The notes under the pieces were generated by a model. That model saw nothing but the letters and a program-made list of their open reading frames with translations, did not search any database and was not told where the DNA came from. A stretch of DNA of 15,543 nt. Source: an uncultured Collinsella sp. (GTDB lineage Bacteria > Actinomycetota > Coriobacteriia > Coriobacteriales > Coriobacteriaceae). Shown here piece by piece: positions 15,378-15,543 of the stretch. Location: NCBI GenBank assembly GCA_902490245.1, contig CABUDB010000011.1, forward strand, positions 1-15,543, written 5' to 3'. Position 1 is the stretch's first letter. Each line of letters opens with the position of its first letter. Made by a program: the position numbers and the translations under genes.

Positions 15378-15543
15378 GGGCGCCGTCCCGTTCGTTTTTT
15401 GGCGCGGTTCCCTACATTCCTCATTGGTGTCGGTGAAAAATGGGGATAGAGTAGGACAAACGCGTCGAATACGAACGGCGGGGGAGAGCGGGCGAATGTG
15501 CGAGCGTGGGAGAGGATGCCGTCAATGCTGGAGATAAGAGGTA
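15378..15543. other. Intergenic tail with no supported gene; G-rich, possible upstream region of next gene
   Basis: After the terminator no confident coding region is seen. A plus-strand frame with GTG at 15499 and ATGs at 15517 and 15526 stays open to the window edge but is too short to judge. TTGGTG (15424-15429) and TAGAGT (15447-15452) with 17-bp spacing could be a weak promoter. TCGGT, TGGGG and TAGGA occur at 15430, 15441 and 15452 with an 11-bp step. Confidence 0.3.

Noticed and set aside
15499..15543. Start of a new plus-strand gene at the right edge
   Set aside because: The frame is open, but 15 codons or fewer are visible and several starts are possible, so coding cannot be supported.

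Overview
The window looks like a chromosomal piece of a Gram-positive gut actinobacterium of the class Coriobacteriia, most like Collinsella. This is an inference from protein style and context: GC-rich third codon positions, a sortase-type surface protein with an LAxTG-like motif, an actinobacterial-type LexA box, and a small-CXXC / Fe-S / TlpA gene set known from anaerobic Gram-positives. No rRNA, tRNA, CRISPR array, insertion sequence or phage gene was seen.

Left part (1-4198, minus strand): a two-gene type IIA topoisomerase operon, a ParE/GyrB-like ATPase subunit followed after 45 bp by a ParC/GyrA-like cleavage subunit that runs off the left edge. The visible part of the cleavage subunit lacks a GyrA box, so it looks like topoisomerase IV or a divergent second topoisomerase rather than the housekeeping gyrase. 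The 368-bp divergent gap (4199-4566) holds a perfect TCGAAC-N4-GTTCGA palindrome, the actinobacterial SOS (LexA) operator consensus, and a strong hairpin.

Middle (4567-10082): a plus-strand two-domain lipoprotein ending at a clear intrinsic terminator, convergent with a 1462-residue minus-strand surface protein. The surface protein has a twin-arginine-like signal, a CnaB-like N-terminal domain, a long unrecognised beta-rich body, a Ser/Gly linker and an LAGTG-TM-Arg anchor. It carries an exact 21-bp tandem duplication.

Right-centre (10238-13133, minus strand): an OmpR-family response regulator and a sensor kinase (4-bp ATGA overlap), then a LuxR-type regulator with a helical N-terminal part, directly upstream of the surface protein. 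These may form a regulatory cassette for the surface protein and/or for the divergent redox operon.

Right (13225-15270, plus strand): a three-gene redox operon. It encodes a 48-residue membrane CXXC protein (TTG start), a NapH-like polyferredoxin membrane protein with CX3CP motifs and two 4Fe-4S ferredoxin sites, and a TlpA/thioredoxin-fold lipoprotein with a CKPC active site. A strong terminator closes it. The set suggests a Fe-S-based route for moving electrons across the membrane to an extracytoplasmic thioredoxin, without a CcdA/DsbD-type protein in the window. This is the most interesting candidate system here. The last 166 bp contain no gene I can support.
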